From an uncultured Oxalobacteraceae bacterium (GTDB taxonomy: Bacteria > Pseudomonadota > Gammaproteobacteria > Burkholderiales > Burkholderiaceae): a DNA stretch of 22,853 nt. The stretch is taken from the NCBI GenBank assembly GCA_946478765.1, contig CAMLDH010000020.1, positions 1-22,853 of the forward strand. The letters are read 5' to 3'. Each line of letters begins with the position of its first letter. Within the stretch, counting starts at the first letter, position 1. This document shows positions 1-7,011 of the stretch, piece after piece. Both the position numbers and the translations under genes were made by a program. The notes below the pieces were generated by a model, which was given only the letters and a program-made list of their open reading frames with translations, ran no database searches and was not told the origin of the DNA.

Positions 1-2
1 TG

Positions 3-647
3 TTTGAACAGCAGCTCGAATACGCTGATGTCGTGGTGTTGAATAAAATCGATCTGCTCGATGAAAATGCGCTGCTACTGGCCGAGACCCGCGTGCGGCA
101 ACGTGCGCCGAATGTGCGCTTCCTCGAACTTGCCTATCACGCACAGCTCGATATCCGCCTTGCTCTGGGACTGCGCTTGCATCAGCCAACACTGGTTGCG
201 CACAGCCACCGTTACACGCCGCTGGCGTCGATGCCGGGCCCCGATGCTTCTCTACTCGGCAATCAAGACCGCCTGAACGGTCATGCCCATTCCGGCTTGA
301 GTGCCCACAGCCATGGCCTCGCAACGCACAAGCATTTTCATGAGCAGGACCCGGGCTGGCTTTCGTTTGTGCTGCGCAGCCAAGCGCCGCAGCAAACAGA
401 AACATTGAAATCCGCGTTGATCGAAGCGGCCAAGGCGGAACCGATCTTGCGCAGTAAAGGTTTTATTCGCACCAGCGATTCGGAACGTGCTGTGCTGGTG
501 CAGGGCGTACGCTCACGGGTGGCGATCAGTGTCGATGCGGAAAAACCGGCCCCACAAAAATCGGAACTGGTGTTCATCGGTTACCATCCGAGCCGCACCA
601 AAGTGGCGGCATTGTTAACCGACTTGACCGGAACCATCTGGAGATAA
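3..647 (+). CDS. cobW: CobW-family GTP-binding metallochaperone, C-terminal part (5' end outside window)
   Basis: The reading frame is open from the left edge and starts with a strand ending in VVVLNKIDLL, whose NKID is the G4 guanine-specificity motif of CobW/UreG/HypB GTPases; the Walker A part lies outside the window. A histidine-rich linker follows (about ten His between positions 180 and 345, in clusters such as HAHSG, AHSHG and THKHFH), then a typical CobW C-terminal domain ending in GTIWR. About 214 residues of an expected 340 or so are visible. CobW proteins are thought to deliver cobalt to the cobaltochelatase in aerobic cobalamin synthesis, and His-rich stretches are usual metal-binding segments. 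The gene ends 5 bp before cobO with cobB and bluB behind it, so a cobalamin role is more likely than a zinc role. The internal GTG at 33 lies inside the G-domain and is not a real start. Confidence 0.88.
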   Translation, partial: FEQQLEYADVVVLNKIDLLDENALLLAETRVRQRAPNVRFLELAYHAQLDIRLALGLRLHQPTLVAHSHRYTPLASMPGPDASLLGNQDRLNGHAHSGLSAHSHGLATHKHFHEQDPGWLSFVLRSQAPQQTETLKSALIEAAKAEPILRSKGFIRTSDSERAVLVQGVRSRVAISVDAEKPAPQKSELVFIGYHPSRTKVAALLTDLTGTIWR

Positions 648-652
648 TTGCA

Positions 653-1255
653 ATGAAAACCGATCCTGAATCACATAAGCGGATGACCCAGCGTCATAAA
701 GAGGGCTTCGAAAAAAAGAAGGCCGCTGCGCAAAAAGAAAAAGGCTTGCTGATTGTGTACACCGGCACCGGCAAAGGCAAATCCACCGCCGCATTCGGCA
801 TGGGCATGCGCATACTCGGCCATCAGATGAAACTGGGTGTGGTGCAATTCATCAAGGGGGCATTGCACAGCGCCGAACGCCAGGTGCTCGGCAGCAACCC
901 CAATTGCGATTTCCATGTCGTCGGCGCCGGTTATACCTGGGATACGCAGGATCGCACAGCCGACATGCAAACGGCCGCCAACGGTTGGGCCGAAGCGGTC
1001 AGGATGATCAACGATCCTTCCTACGATATGGTGATTCTCGATGAACTCAATATCGTGCTCAAGTACCAATACCTCGACTTGGCCGAAGTCCTTGACGTAT
1101 TCGGCAAGCGGCGCGAGATGCTGCACATCGTCGTTACCGGCCGTCATGCGCCGGAGGGATTGATTGAACTGGCCGATCTCGTCAGCGATATTCGTCCGGT
1201 AAAACACCCGTACCAGGAACAAGGCATCAAGGCGCAAAAAGGGGTGGAGTTTTAA
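653..1255 (+). CDS. cobO: Cob(I)yrinic acid a,c-diamide adenosyltransferase (CobO/BtuR type)
   Basis: A 200-residue protein, the normal length for CobO/CobA/BtuR. It transfers the adenosyl group of ATP to the reduced cobalt of a corrinoid in the cytoplasm. A charged Lys/Glu-rich N-terminus leads into a P-loop GTGKGKST at residues 38-45, the unusual ATP-binding loop of this family. Further along are the conserved VVQFIKG strand and the ILDELN segment (Walker B-like), and the C-terminus ends in the basic KHPYQEQGIKAQKGVEF typical of CobO. The ATG at 653 has a GGAG ribosome site overlapping the end of cobW. The stop is separated from the cobB start by one base, so translation is probably coupled. 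The reaction is assigned from the family. Confidence 0.95.
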   Translation: MKTDPESHKRMTQRHKEGFEKKKAAAQKEKGLLIVYTGTGKGKSTAAFGMGMRILGHQMKLGVVQFIKGALHSAERQVLGSNPNCDFHVVGAGYTWDTQDRTADMQTAANGWAEAVRMINDPSYDMVILDELNIVLKYQYLDLAEVLDVFGKRREMLHIVVTGRHAPEGLIELADLVSDIRPVKHPYQEQGIKAQKGVEF

Positions 1256-1256
1256 G

Positions 1257-2549
1257 GTGCAAACGCAACGCTGCCCAGCGCTCTTCATCGGCGCACCTGG
1301 CTCCAATCACGGCAAGACGACCGTCACTGCCGCGCTTGCCCGCTTCCATGCCAATCAAGGCCGTAAAGTCAGGGTATTCAAGACCGGGCCGGATTTCCTT
1401 GATCCGATGATACTGGAGCGCGCTAGCGGCCAGCCGGTGTACCAGCTGGATCTTTGGCTGGCAGGTGAAGCAGAATGCCGGCGCCTGGTCTACGAGGCGG
1501 CGCACACGGCGGATCTGATCCTGATCGAGGGCGTGATGGGCTTGTTCGACGGCAGCCCTTGCAGCGCTGATCTCGCCGAAAAATCAGGGGTGCCGGTGCT
1601 GGCGGTCATCGACGCATCTGGCGTAGCGCAAACGCTGGGCGCAATCGCGTATGGACTTGCCCACTATCGTTCAGGACTGCCGTTCGCCGGCGTGCTGGCC
1701 AATGCGGTCGCCAGCAGCCGTCATGAAGAAATGATCGTGCAGGGCATGCCGCCGGGAATGCGCTATTTCGGCGGGCTGCCGCGCAATACGCAATTTACTT
1801 TGCCGGAGCGGCATCTGGGTCTGGTGCAGGCCGAAGAGATTATCGATCTTGAATCCCGCCTGTCGGCAGCCGCAGCGTCGATTGCTTTGACAAGCTTGGC
1901 AGAATTGCCGGCAGCAGTGGAATTCACCGATGCCGCCGTTGAACCGCTGCAGCAACTGCTGGCCGGCGTGCGCATCGGCATTGCGCGTGATCCGGCATTT
2001 TCATTTATTTATCCGGCTAATCTGGATTTGTTGCGGGCGCTGGGCGCCGAGCTTGTTTTCTTTTCGCCGCTCGTTGACCAAGCGCTGCCGGAGGTCGACA
2101 GCCTTTACCTGCCGGGCGGATATCCGGAACTGCATCTTCAGCAATTGCAGGATAACGCAGCGCTGAAAGCCGCGCTGCACAGCCACTTCCGGCGAGGAAA
2201 ACCGATTTACGCAGAGTGCGGCGGCATGCTGTATTTGCTCGAATCGCTCACCGACAAAGCCGGCAAGCGGGGCGCAATGACGGGTCTGTTGCCGGGGCAT
2301 GCGGTCATGCAGGCGCGCTTGCAAGGCTTGGGTTATCAATCGGCGCCGATGCCGGACGGCGTGCTGCGCAGTCATACTTTTCACCATTCGGTGATCGACA
2401 CGCCGCTGACCCCGATCGCATCCGGCGAGCGTTTATACAATACCTCGCAAGGGGAGAGAATTTTTCAATTGGAGCGACTGACAGCAAGTTACCTGCACTG
2501 TTACTTTCCTTCCAATCCAAGCGCGGCCGCCCGGCTATTTCTGCCATGA
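1257..2549 (+). CDS. cobB: Cobyrinic acid a,c-diamide synthase (CobB/CbiA family)
   Basis: A 430-residue, two-domain glutamine-dependent amidotransferase that amidates the a and c side chains of the corrin ring using ATP. The N-terminal dethiobiotin-synthetase-like domain carries the P-loop GAPGSNHGKTT (residues 12-22) and the PDFLDP motif. The C-terminal class I glutaminase domain has YLPGGYPELH and the nucleophile in YAECGGMLYL (Cys321), then SHTFHHS and, near the end, YLHCYFPSN. The length is normal for CobB/CbiA. The start is a GTG one base after the cobO stop, with a GGAG purine run inside the cobO end. The TGA stop overlaps the bluB ATG (ATGA). Sequence alone does not separate the hydrogenobyrinate (aerobic) from the cobyrinate (anaerobic) substrate; the neighbouring cobW favours the aerobic pathway. 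Confidence 0.95.
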   Translation: MQTQRCPALFIGAPGSNHGKTTVTAALARFHANQGRKVRVFKTGPDFLDPMILERASGQPVYQLDLWLAGEAECRRLVYEAAHTADLILIEGVMGLFDGSPCSADLAEKSGVPVLAVIDASGVAQTLGAIAYGLAHYRSGLPFAGVLANAVASSRHEEMIVQGMPPGMRYFGGLPRNTQFTLPERHLGLVQAEEIIDLESRLSAAAASIALTSLAELPAAVEFTDAAVEPLQQLLAGVRIGIARDPAFSFIYPANLDLLRALGAELVFFSPLVDQALPEVDSLYLPGGYPELHLQQLQDNAALKAALHSHFRRGKPIYAECGGMLYLLESLTDKAGKRGAMTGLLPGHAVMQARLQGLGYQSAPMPDGVLRSHTFHHSVIDTPLTPIASGERLYNTSQGERIFQLERLTASYLHCYFPSNPSAAARLFLP

Positions 2550-3211
2550 ACCGATTCAGCAACGAAGAGGTCGCCGCAGTATACAAAGTGATCGCCGAAC
2601 GGCGCGATATCCGCCATTTTCTGCCGGACCCACTCTCGCCGGAACTGCTGGCCCGCCTGTTGAACGCCGCGCATCTGGCTCCCAGCGTCGGCTTCATGCA
2701 GCCGTGGCGTTTTATCCGTATTTCGGACCCAGGCCTGCGCACCACCATTCACCAGATGGTCGAACAAGAGCGCATCAACACCGCCCATGCTTTGCACGAG
2801 CGCGAGGACGAATTCATGCGGCTGAAAGTGGAGGGTGTGCGCGAGTGCGGCGAATTGCTGGTGGTGGCGTTGATGGATCGGCGCGAGGAACATATTTTCG
2901 GACGCCGCACGCTGCCGGAAATGGACCTCGCCTCGGTTGCTTGCGCGATCCAGAACATCTGGCTGGCAGCTCGCGCCGAAGGTATCGGCATGGGCTGGGT
3001 TTCGCTGTTCGATCCGGAGCAACTGCGTCTTGTACTGGGCATGCCCGCCGACGCCAAGCCGATTGCGATTCTGTGTCTGGGTCATGTGGAAGCCTTTTAT
3101 CCGAAGCCGATGCTCGAACTTGAAGGCTGGGCGGTGCGGCAGAAGCTGCAAGACATGGTGTACGAGAACGCCTGGCGCAATCATGCCGAGACCAATAGCG
3201 AACCGGAATAA
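2546..3211 (+). CDS. bluB: 5,6-dimethylbenzimidazole synthase BluB
   Basis: A 221-residue nitroreductase-fold protein. BluB breaks down reduced FMN with oxygen to make 5,6-dimethylbenzimidazole, the lower ligand of cobalamin. Family features are the early ERRDIRHFLPDPL segment, the APSVGFMQPWRF motif (typical of BluB), the FGRRTLPEMD segment and the C-terminal GMGWVSLFDPEQL and LCLGHVE stretches. The start at 2546 is chosen because it forms an ATGA overlap with the cobB stop and gives the family length; the frame is open further upstream but runs inside cobB. With cobO and cobB before it, this indicates a dimethylbenzimidazole-type B12 made with oxygen. Confidence 0.95.
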   Translation: MNRFSNEEVAAVYKVIAERRDIRHFLPDPLSPELLARLLNAAHLAPSVGFMQPWRFIRISDPGLRTTIHQMVEQERINTAHALHEREDEFMRLKVEGVRECGELLVVALMDRREEHIFGRRTLPEMDLASVACAIQNIWLAARAEGIGMGWVSLFDPEQLRLVLGMPADAKPIAILCLGHVEAFYPKPMLELEGWAVRQKLQDMVYENAWRNHAETNSEPE

Positions 3212-3256
3212 ACCTGAATCATTCATTACCCGCAATTTTTATTTAAGGAGAATCGT

Positions 3257-3832
3257 ATGCGTACCAAATTTATCCGCTGGTGTATCACCCTGATGCCGAT
3301 GGCTTTCTGCAGCATGGCCTATGCGCATCCTGGTCATGCGAATGGCGCCGTGGCCGGCATTGTCCATCCGCTTCTCGGCCTCGATCATGTGCTCGCCATG
3401 CTTGCGGTCGGCGTATGGGCGGCTCAGTTGGGAGGACGTGCAAAGTGGCTGGTGCCCGCCAGTTTTGTCGCGCTCATGGCGCTGGCAGGCAGCATGGGTA
3501 TGGCCGGCATCGCGTTGCCCATGGTGGAAAGCGGTATCGCGACTTCGGTGCTGCTGCTGGGCTTGCTGATCGCTTTTTCGGTGAAAGTGACGCCCGCGCT
3601 TGGCGCCGGCATCGTCGGTTTATTTGCCGTTTTTCATGGCTATGCGCATGGAGTGGAAATGCCGCTGCCAGGCTCGTCATGGCAATATGGTCTTGGCTTT
3701 GTTCTGTCGACTGCAGTATTACATGGACTTGGTTTGCTGCTCGGTAGGGGGAGGCTGCAACAAGGTTTATGGCTGCGCGCCGCAGGTGCGCTGGTTGCTG
3801 CAAGCGGCGCCTGGATGATGGCGACGATTTGA
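3257..3832 (+). CDS. HupE/UreJ-family membrane protein, candidate cobalt (or nickel) permease
   Basis: A 191-residue membrane protein with an N-terminal signal-like segment ending AYAHPGHA, then about six hydrophobic helices. Family signatures are HPLLGLDHVLAMLAVG (the HPxxGxDH motif) and FHGYAHGVEMP (the HGxAHG motif), whose His and Asp residues are thought to bind metal. HupE/UreJ proteins are secondary Ni2+ or Co2+ transporters; several sit in cobalamin regulons and were predicted to carry cobalt. Here the gene lies 45 bp after bluB on the same strand, with a strong AAGGAG site at about 3246, and no hydrogenase or urease gene is visible. Cobalt uptake is therefore the best guess, but metal choice cannot be read from sequence. 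Confidence 0.85.
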   Translation: MRTKFIRWCITLMPMAFCSMAYAHPGHANGAVAGIVHPLLGLDHVLAMLAVGVWAAQLGGRAKWLVPASFVALMALAGSMGMAGIALPMVESGIATSVLLLGLLIAFSVKVTPALGAGIVGLFAVFHGYAHGVEMPLPGSSWQYGLGFVLSTAVLHGLGLLLGRGRLQQGLWLRAAGALVAASGAWMMATI

Positions 3833-4227
3833 TTTGGCTGCCGCGAGAGCGCCATGCTCGGCATGGCGCTCTCTTCGAGTATGAGAGCAATGGGTGCGAT
3901 CAGCACCTTTACCCCTGGAACAGATTCCGGTAGGCAATTTCCGCAACAATCCCATTCCCGTTGTTCTTTTGCGCCATGGAAACACTTAGCCGGGGCACTG
4001 TCGCCTCTCGACAGGCATTTTCTTGAGTTACCCGCTGATGCACCCAGAGCAGCTATTTCCTCTTAATCTGTTTGTTGAGATAATCTGACAATATTTCCTG
4101 TATTGGCGTTGTGAGACATTTCAAATGCGAATTTCAGAAAAATTCACAACATTTTGGGAAACTTAACAGTGATCAAGGTGTCATCCGTTACATCTAGTAT
4201 TATTTAATTCTATGAAGAGGAAAAATT
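3833..4227. other. Non-coding gap between the cobalamin operon and the HTH gene
   Basis: About 395 bases without a convincing gene. Apart from the hairpin at 3845-3873, the first two thirds look like ordinary mixed sequence and short open frames show no family resemblance. From about 4065 the base composition turns clearly AT-rich up to the start at 4228, as expected for a promoter region. Candidate elements (TTGAGA at 4075, TAGTAT at 4195) do not form a well-spaced pair, so no promoter is called. Confidence 0.5.
3845..3873 (+). terminator. Strong hairpin after the cobalamin/HupE operon
   Basis: A perfect 13-bp stem (GAGAGCGCCATGC paired with GCATGGCGCTCTC) around a three-base TCG loop, starting 12 bp after the HupE stop. 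There is no long T-run behind it (only CTTCG), so it may act as a weak intrinsic terminator or an mRNA 3' stabiliser. Confidence 0.65.
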
Positions 4228-4554
4228 ATGAGCGAACATGCGTTGGCGGGACAAGAAACCTACGATCCCAATCGATTGCTTGATACATTGCTTGAAAAGA
4301 TGCATTTGAAAAATGATGCGGCACTTTCGCGGGCGCTGGAAGTCGCGCCACCGGTGATCAGCAAGATTCGACATCGCCGATTGCCAGTTGGTGCGTCGTT
4401 GCTGATTCGAATGCACGAAGTCTCGGAAATGAGCATTCGTGATTTGCGTGATTTGATGGGAGATCGGCGTACGAAGTATCGGCTGAGTGATGTGCAGGGA
4501 AAACCAAAATTGCCGGATCAGAGTGTGGGCGATCAGGCAAGTCCATTGCACTAA
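4228..4554 (+). CDS. Small helix-turn-helix protein, probable transcriptional regulator
   Basis: A 108-residue protein. Its centre (about residues 28-52, DAALSRALEVAPPVISKIRHRR) reads as a Cro/XRE-type helix-turn-helix: an ALSRAL helix, a turn at VAPP, and a basic recognition helix ISKIRHRR. The rest is a helical segment and a hydrophilic tail. A purine-rich GAAGAGGAA ribosome site precedes the ATG. It stands alone: the cobalamin operon ends about 400 bp earlier and the next gene is convergent. I recall similar small uncharacterised proteins in related Burkholderiales, but no target is known to me. DNA binding is inferred from the motif only. Confidence 0.75.
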   Translation: MSEHALAGQETYDPNRLLDTLLEKMHLKNDAALSRALEVAPPVISKIRHRRLPVGASLLIRMHEVSEMSIRDLRDLMGDRRTKYRLSDVQGKPKLPDQSVGDQASPLH

Positions 4555-4660
4555 AAAAGAAAAGTGCGGTACGGAATTGATTGACGCAGCGTAAGTCAGG
4601 TTGGGTGCAGCCTTGAAAAGCTGCGCTTGGCTGCATTCGATGTGGCGTTCATTTAATGAA

Positions 4661-5404
4661 TTAAGTATCGAGTTCCGTGTAGTGGCGGAAAATCCCTTCC
4701 TTGCTGAACGGGACCCGCCGCGCGGAGGCCAGGTAAGCCTTGATTCGTGGACGCGATACAACCCGATCCTGCAGCGCGATCAGTCGCGCGTAGTCCGGTT
4801 CCAGTTTCTTCATCGTACGCGGAAATGCGTAACGCAATCCGGCAATGATCTGAAACATCGACAGATCGACATAGGACAGCGCATCACCCACCATGTAATC
4901 GGTGCCGTGCGGGTTGCGTTCCAATATGCACTCGAAGTAGTCGAGAAATTTCGGCAAACGCTCTGCGGTAAAACTCGCCGCGCGGCGCAGCGCTTCCGGC
5001 TTCTGGTCCTCGTAGTACAGGCCGCTGTCAATCGGATGATGCGTGTCGTGAACCTCGGTTACCAGATCGGCGATCGTGAGTTGCAACTGATGCGCCCAAA
5101 GACGAGCGGCTTCGTCTTGCGGTACCAAGCCGAGTCGTGGGCCAAGAAATGCCAGGATGTTGGCCGTTTGGCCAATGATCTGATTGCCCGCTTTCAAAAA
5201 AGGCGGCGCGAACGGCGGAGTTTCGATAGTTGCGCTCTCCAAAAAGTGCATCAACGCCGGCATGCCCATTCCGCTGTGCTCGGAGCGTCGCGCAACATCC
5301 ACATAATCGGCATCCGCTTCCTCCAATGCAAGTCGAATGAATTCCCCGCGGCCCTGTATTGTCGGCCAGTAGTACAGCTCATAGCGCATATGGGAAGGAT
5401 TCAC
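4661..5404 (-). CDS. Glutathione S-transferase family protein
   Basis: A 247-residue protein with an N-terminal thioredoxin-like GST domain (YELYYWPTIQGRGEFIRLALEEA, with a Tyr near the start as in Sigma/Mu-type enzymes; QTANILAFLG matches the glutathione-binding Gln-Ser/Thr segment) and an all-helical C-terminal domain (DYMVGDALSYVDLSMFQ is the N-capping motif of GST helix 6). It probably conjugates or reduces substrates with glutathione in the cytoplasm; the substrate is unknown. The GTG at 5404 is chosen because an AGGA lies about eight bases before it; an ATG five codons later (5389) lacks a ribosome site. It is convergent with the HTH gene. The next gene upstream on the same strand starts at 5705 and ends 40 bp before this start. 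Confidence 0.88.
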   Translation of the reverse strand: MNPSHMRYELYYWPTIQGRGEFIRLALEEADADYVDVARRSEHSGMGMPALMHFLESATIETPPFAPPFLKAGNQIIGQTANILAFLGPRLGLVPQDEAARLWAHQLQLTIADLVTEVHDTHHPIDSGLYYEDQKPEALRRAASFTAERLPKFLDYFECILERNPHGTDYMVGDALSYVDLSMFQIIAGLRYAFPRTMKKLEPDYARLIALQDRVVSRPRIKAYLASARRVPFSKEGIFRHYTELDT

Positions 5405-5444
5405 TGTTTATCCTGTCGTATCGGTAACACGTTGCCGCACAGCG

Positions 5445-5705
5445 TTACACTTCCTTCTTGCTTAACTGCTTTTCGAATGCGGCATCCATCTTGGTGACTC
5501 TTCGGGGAATCTGCGGCCCGAATTCGTTGACGAATTTTACAAATGCATCCAGTTCCAGCGGGTCGCTCAATTGTTCCGGCGGTGTGGCGCCAGAATTCAG
5601 CACGAGGTAAAACAGGCCGCTTGCGGTACGCACCATCGAATATTGCGCATTGCCGCTGCGTCGCTTGAGGCGCTCGACTGCCGCAGTTGCTTTGGTAGAT
5701 CTCAT
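5445..5705 (-). CDS. Conserved hypothetical protein, 86 residues
   Basis: A small soluble protein with a basic N-terminus (MRSTKATAAVERLKRRSG) and a short alpha/beta-looking core (YSMVRTASGLFYLVLNSG, then DPLELDAFVKFVNEFGPQIP). No signal peptide, membrane segment or known motif is visible. The ATG has GAGGA nine bases upstream, supporting real translation. It lies between an exported SNase-like gene upstream and a GST gene 40 bp downstream on the same strand, so it may be cotranscribed with the GST. I do not recognise a function. Confidence 0.7.
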   Translation of the reverse strand: MRSTKATAAVERLKRRSGNAQYSMVRTASGLFYLVLNSGATPPEQLSDPLELDAFVKFVNEFGPQIPRRVTKMDAAFEKQLSKKEV

Positions 5706-5792
5706 GATGCTTTCCTCAAAGTTGTGTTTGATCAGTATAGCGGCACGATTGAGCGCGTGCGGCAGGACTGCGAAAGCAAGCGTAGTGTCGCG

Positions 5793-6272
5793 CTATCGAT
5801 GCCTCATCACGCGATCGATCGGTATTCCCCACACCCCCAAACTTCTTGCGCGTGCAATCTTTTCCATCGCTGCATATTCAAACGGTGCATTGGGCAACGC
5901 CACCGCCCATCCTTTCTGCAGCATCCATTCACTCAAATCCTGGTCGTCCACATTGCAACTTGCCGCAATGCTGCCATCCGGATTACGCATTTGTTCAATG
6001 CAGTGAACGAAATTGCCTTCAATCTTGAAGGCGAGCGCCAATGAAGCTCTAGTTCCACACGGCATGGGCCTGACGAAGGTATAGCAGGTGTGATCGGTCG
6101 GCGGGATATAGATTCCGTAAAGATGAACAAGATAACCTGCCAGTTTCAGCGTACCGTCGTCCTGCACGGAAGCGAAGCTGGAAATTTCGTTATTCTGGAC
6201 GGCACGAAGCGAACCTGCAAATGCGATAGCAACTGCAAACAAGATGCCGGCAAGCGCGTTTTCAGTTTTCAC
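5793..6272 (-). CDS. Exported SNase-fold (thermonuclease-like) protein, probably not catalytic
   Basis: A 159-residue protein with an N-terminal signal peptide (hydrophobic LAGILFAVAIAFAGS, likely cut near residue 24) and a staphylococcal-nuclease-like domain: GYLVHLYGIYIPP (residues 46-58) matches the strand before the active site, and LSEWMLQKGWAVAL followed by AAMEKIARARSLGVWG matches the end of the domain. The three catalytic residues of the family seem absent: His stands where the first Arg is expected, PP replaces the PE pair, and DGS replaces the YGR arginine. Four cysteines (63, 72, 91, 106) suggest disulfides in the periplasm. The start is a GTG with a strong AGGGGA ribosome site. 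The fold assignment is moderately sure; the function is unknown. Confidence 0.75.
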   Translation of the reverse strand: MKTENALAGILFAVAIAFAGSLRAVQNNEISSFASVQDDGTLKLAGYLVHLYGIYIPPTDHTCYTFVRPMPCGTRASLALAFKIEGNFVHCIEQMRNPDGSIAASCNVDDQDLSEWMLQKGWAVALPNAPFEYAAMEKIARARSLGVWGIPIDRVMRHR

Positions 6273-6356
6273 TTTTTCCCCTGTTGCCTGATCGGATTTG
6301 CGCTGTTATGGCGTGTTGCCGTATTACCGCAGCGGACCGGTATGCGAATTGAATCT

Positions 6357-6365
6357 TGCTATAAT
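6357..6365 (+). promoter_or_regulatory. Extended -10 promoter element before the DUF1178 gene
   Basis: TGCTATAAT fits the extended -10 consensus (TG, one base, TATAAT) exactly. No good -35 lies 17 bp upstream, which extended -10 promoters tolerate. It would start transcription near 6372, giving a leader of about 90 bases before the ATG at 6461. Confidence 0.5.
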
Positions 6366-6460
6366 CAATCGCTTGCAATAACCAATGTAGGGGATTTGAA
6401 TTAGCCGCTTACCCTGAAGTCAGGCGTATTAATTTGACCCCAGTTTCGGCGCCAATATCC

Positions 6461-6883
6461 ATGAAAGTCTATAACCTTTGCTGTGAGCACGATCATCGTT
6501 TCGAGGGATGGTTTTCCTCGGAGGACGATTTTCTATCGCAATCGTCGCAGTTGCAGATTCAATGTCCGGTATGCGACAGCCACGGCATCAAACGTTTGCC
6601 TTCCGCTCCGCGCCTGAATCTCGCGCATGCGCAGGAACCGCAAGAAAACCCTGCAACGCAACTGCAAGACCAATGGGTGGAAATGGCACGCAAGGTGATT
6701 GCCGATACGGAAGACGTCGGCGACCGTTTTGCTGACGAAGCGCGCCGCATTCATTACAACGAAGCCCCTGAACGCGGTATTCGCGGTGTGGCGACGTCGG
6801 ATGAGCGCGAAGCGCTGGAGCAAGAGGGGATCGAGGTAATTTCGTTCTCCGTCCCCGCAATAGCGAAACAATCGCTGCACTGA
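6461..6883 (+). CDS. DUF1178 family protein
   Basis: A 140-residue protein that starts with the family signature MKVYNLCCEHDHRFEGWF, continues to CPVCDS (Cys35 and Cys38) and has a helical middle (QWVEMARKVIADTEDVGDRFADEARRIHY). DUF1178 is an uncharacterised proteobacterial family; the paired cysteines near the N-terminus resemble a small zinc ribbon of the type found in putative regulatory proteins. The ATG at 6461 is chosen because the family begins here; a TTG nine codons upstream (6434) is in frame but adds residues not seen in the family. The ribosome site is weak. Metal binding is inferred from the cysteines only. Confidence 0.85.
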   Translation: MKVYNLCCEHDHRFEGWFSSEDDFLSQSSQLQIQCPVCDSHGIKRLPSAPRLNLAHAQEPQENPATQLQDQWVEMARKVIADTEDVGDRFADEARRIHYNEAPERGIRGVATSDEREALEQEGIEVISFSVPAIAKQSLH

Positions 6884-6902
6884 CTTTCCCCTGCGCTTGC
6901 TC

Positions 6903-7008
6903 TCGCAAGCGGTACAACTGCATGGCGGCATGGGCGTGACCAACGAATTGCCGGGCGCACCACTTCAAGCGCTTGACGATGATCGAGCTGACAAATGACA
7001 AAGGAGAC
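6903..7008 (+). pseudogene. Remnant of an acyl-CoA dehydrogenase C-terminus
   Basis: Positions 6903-6956 read SQAVQLHGGMGVTNELPG, and positions 6955-6993 in the next frame read AHHFKRLTMIELT. Joined, they match the conserved end of acyl-CoA dehydrogenases (AVQxHGGMGxTDELxxxHYFKRLTMI). No start or upstream body is present, the two halves are in different frames, and the intact DUF1178 gene ends only 19 bp upstream. This is therefore a small relic left by deletion. The second half runs in frame into maoC, whose ribosome site AAGGAG (7001-7006) lies within or next to it. The match is recalled from family knowledge and was not searched. Confidence 0.75.
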
Positions 7009-7011
7009 TCC

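Noticed and set aside
1..652. Cobalamin riboswitch for the cob operon
   Set aside because: The window starts inside cobW, so any riboswitch would lie outside it, and no B12-box-like structure was noticed in the short gaps.
4607..4624. GCAGC...GCTGC hairpin between the HTH gene and the first GST as a terminator
   Set aside because: Only a 5-bp stem with an eight-base loop and no T-run; too weak to call.
4601..5497. Plus-strand open frame of 298 codons opposite the first GST
   Set aside because: The GST on the minus strand has clear motifs and a ribosome site; the plus frame reads as an antisense shadow.
6413..6424. Small dyad CCTGA-AG-TCAGG before the DUF1178 gene
   Set aside because: Five-base stem with a two-base loop cannot form a stable hairpin and is likely chance.
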